In this document: piece after piece, positions 6,583-6,721 of the stretch
Layout: the number at the start of each line of letters is the position of its first letter
How positions within the stretch are numbered: the first letter of the stretch is position 1
DNA from: JBBRYW01 sp038237235
GTDB taxonomy: Bacteria; Actinomycetota; Thermoleophilia; Gaiellales; Gaiellaceae
Assembly: GCA_038237235.1 (NCBI GenBank)
Contig: JBBRYW010000171.1
Span: forward strand, 1-6,721
Direction: 5' to 3'
Length of the DNA: 6,721 bases
Position numbers and translations under genes: made by a program
The notes under the pieces: model-generated
The model's input: the letters and a program-made list of their open reading frames with translations, nothing else
Databases searched by the model: none
What the model was told of the DNA's origin: nothing

Positions 6583-6588
6583 AGACTA
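6583..6588 (-). promoter_or_regulatory. Candidate -10 box for the ABC-ferritin operon
   Basis: On the minus strand TAGTCT (complement of AGACTA) ends 6 nt before the ATPase ATG at 6576. It fits TANNNT and is the only such box close to the start. No recognisable -35 element is present. If used, the mRNA would start at or next to the ATG. Motif and spacing evidence only. Confidence 0.35.
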
Positions 6589-6616
6589 GCGCCCTCGAGC
6601 GGCGGGTCTCGCCGTC

Positions 6617-6642
6617 TTGCATACTGCATATGATCTATGCAA
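6617..6642. promoter_or_regulatory. 26-bp concentric inverted repeat, probable operator
   Basis: Perfect 7-bp outer arms TTGCATA (6617-6623) and TATGCAA (6636-6642) share their centre, between 6629 and 6630, with an inner palindrome CATATG (6627-6632). The two intervening triplets, CTG and ATC, do not pair. Twenty of 26 positions are therefore symmetric. A further TGCATA copy (6625-6630) repeats the left arm core in tandem. The surrounding 34 nt are about 35% G+C in otherwise very GC-rich DNA. The dyad covers the TATGAT box and reaches the first base of the ATG at 6642, so a bound dimeric repressor would block that gene. It lies about 40 bp from the ABC operon start and could also affect that. 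The cognate regulator is unknown. Confidence 0.6.
6629..6634 (+). promoter_or_regulatory. Candidate -10 box for the COG2403-like gene
   Basis: TATGAT matches the TATAAT consensus at five of six positions and ends 7 nt before ATG 6642. This predicts a transcript that begins at or beside the start codon. It lies at the centre of the dyad operator. No good -35 hexamer is visible 16-18 nt upstream. Confidence 0.55.
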
Positions 6643-6721
6643 TGAATCGCACCCGAGTGCTCATCGCCGGCGCCGCGGGCCGCGACTTCCACAACTTCAA
6701 CGTCGTCTACCGGGGCCGCGC
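6642..6721 (+). CDS. COG2403 / cyclic 2,3-diphosphoglycerate synthase-like NTPase, N-terminal fragment
   Basis: Only the first 26 codons are present, and the gene runs off the right edge. The peptide begins MNRTRVLIAGAAGRDFHNFN. The block GAAGRDFHNFN (10-20) right after a hydrophobic beta strand is characteristic of the COG2403 family, often annotated as predicted GTPase or cyclic 2,3-diphosphoglycerate synthase. The archaeal enzyme of that name makes cyclic 2,3-diphosphoglycerate from 2,3-diphosphoglycerate and ATP. Whether bacterial members do this is not established. ATG at 6642 was chosen because the family motif then lies at its usual distance from the N-terminus and a TATGAT box is 7 nt upstream. 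An in-frame ATG at 6630 would add MIYA but lies inside that box. No Shine-Dalgarno sequence is present. The gene is divergent from the ABC operon and sits under the dyad operator. Confidence 0.75.
   Translation, partial: MNRTRVLIAGAAGRDFHNFNVVYRGR

Noticed and set aside
6637..6645. A two-codon upstream frame ATG-CAA-TGA overlapping the ATG at 6642.
   Set aside because: The predicted transcript starts at about 6642, so this frame would not be transcribed. It arises from the TATGCAA arm.

Overview
The window is very GC-rich (about two thirds G+C by eye), with strong G/C preference at third codon positions, GTG starts, almost no intergenic DNA and TANNNT-type -10 boxes placed directly before start codons. 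This suggests a high-GC actinobacterium-like genome, possibly of the Thermoleophilia type. That placement is inferred from style and protein flavour; no rRNA or other marker is present.

Left part (about 1-1948): two head-to-head genes. A short YjbQ/UPF0047 family gene runs leftwards, and an M3-family zinc oligopeptidase (FHEAGHAEH motif) runs rightwards. Only about 20 bases separate their starts, so each promoter must lie inside or against the other gene.

Middle and right part (1945-6576): one tightly packed leftward operon. It begins with a DrrA-like ABC ATPase at 6576, followed by four ABC-2 type permeases (called A1, B1, A2 and B2 here) and then a ferritin. The permeases are two pairs of paralogues in the order A1-B1-A2-B2. 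A1 resembles A2 and B1 resembles B2, each about half identical by eye, so the cluster looks like a tandem duplication of a two-permease module served by one ATPase. Three consecutive junctions overlap by 4 nt (ATGA, ATGA, GTGA). The ferritin follows the last permease after 10 nt and keeps every ferroxidase-centre residue of the E. coli FtnA type. Its stop codon interlocks with that of the M3 peptidase in a CTAG tetramer.

Right edge (6577-6721): a 65-bp divergent intergenic region separates the ABC operon from the first 26 codons of a rightward gene whose GAAGRDFHNFN motif marks the COG2403 / cyclic 2,3-diphosphoglycerate synthase-like family. This short gap holds an AT-rich, 26-bp concentric dyad (TTGCATA-3-CATATG-3-TATGCAA) laid over a TATGAT box 7 nt before the ATG. 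It is the best regulatory candidate in the window.

Together, the operon probably encodes one or two related ABC-2 exporters (substrate unknown), co-transcribed with an iron-storage protein. No CRISPR, tRNA, rRNA, IS element or phage feature was seen. The points most worth following are the duplicated permease module, its link to ferritin, the divergent operator, and the repeated promoter-to-start geometry that suggests leaderless transcription.
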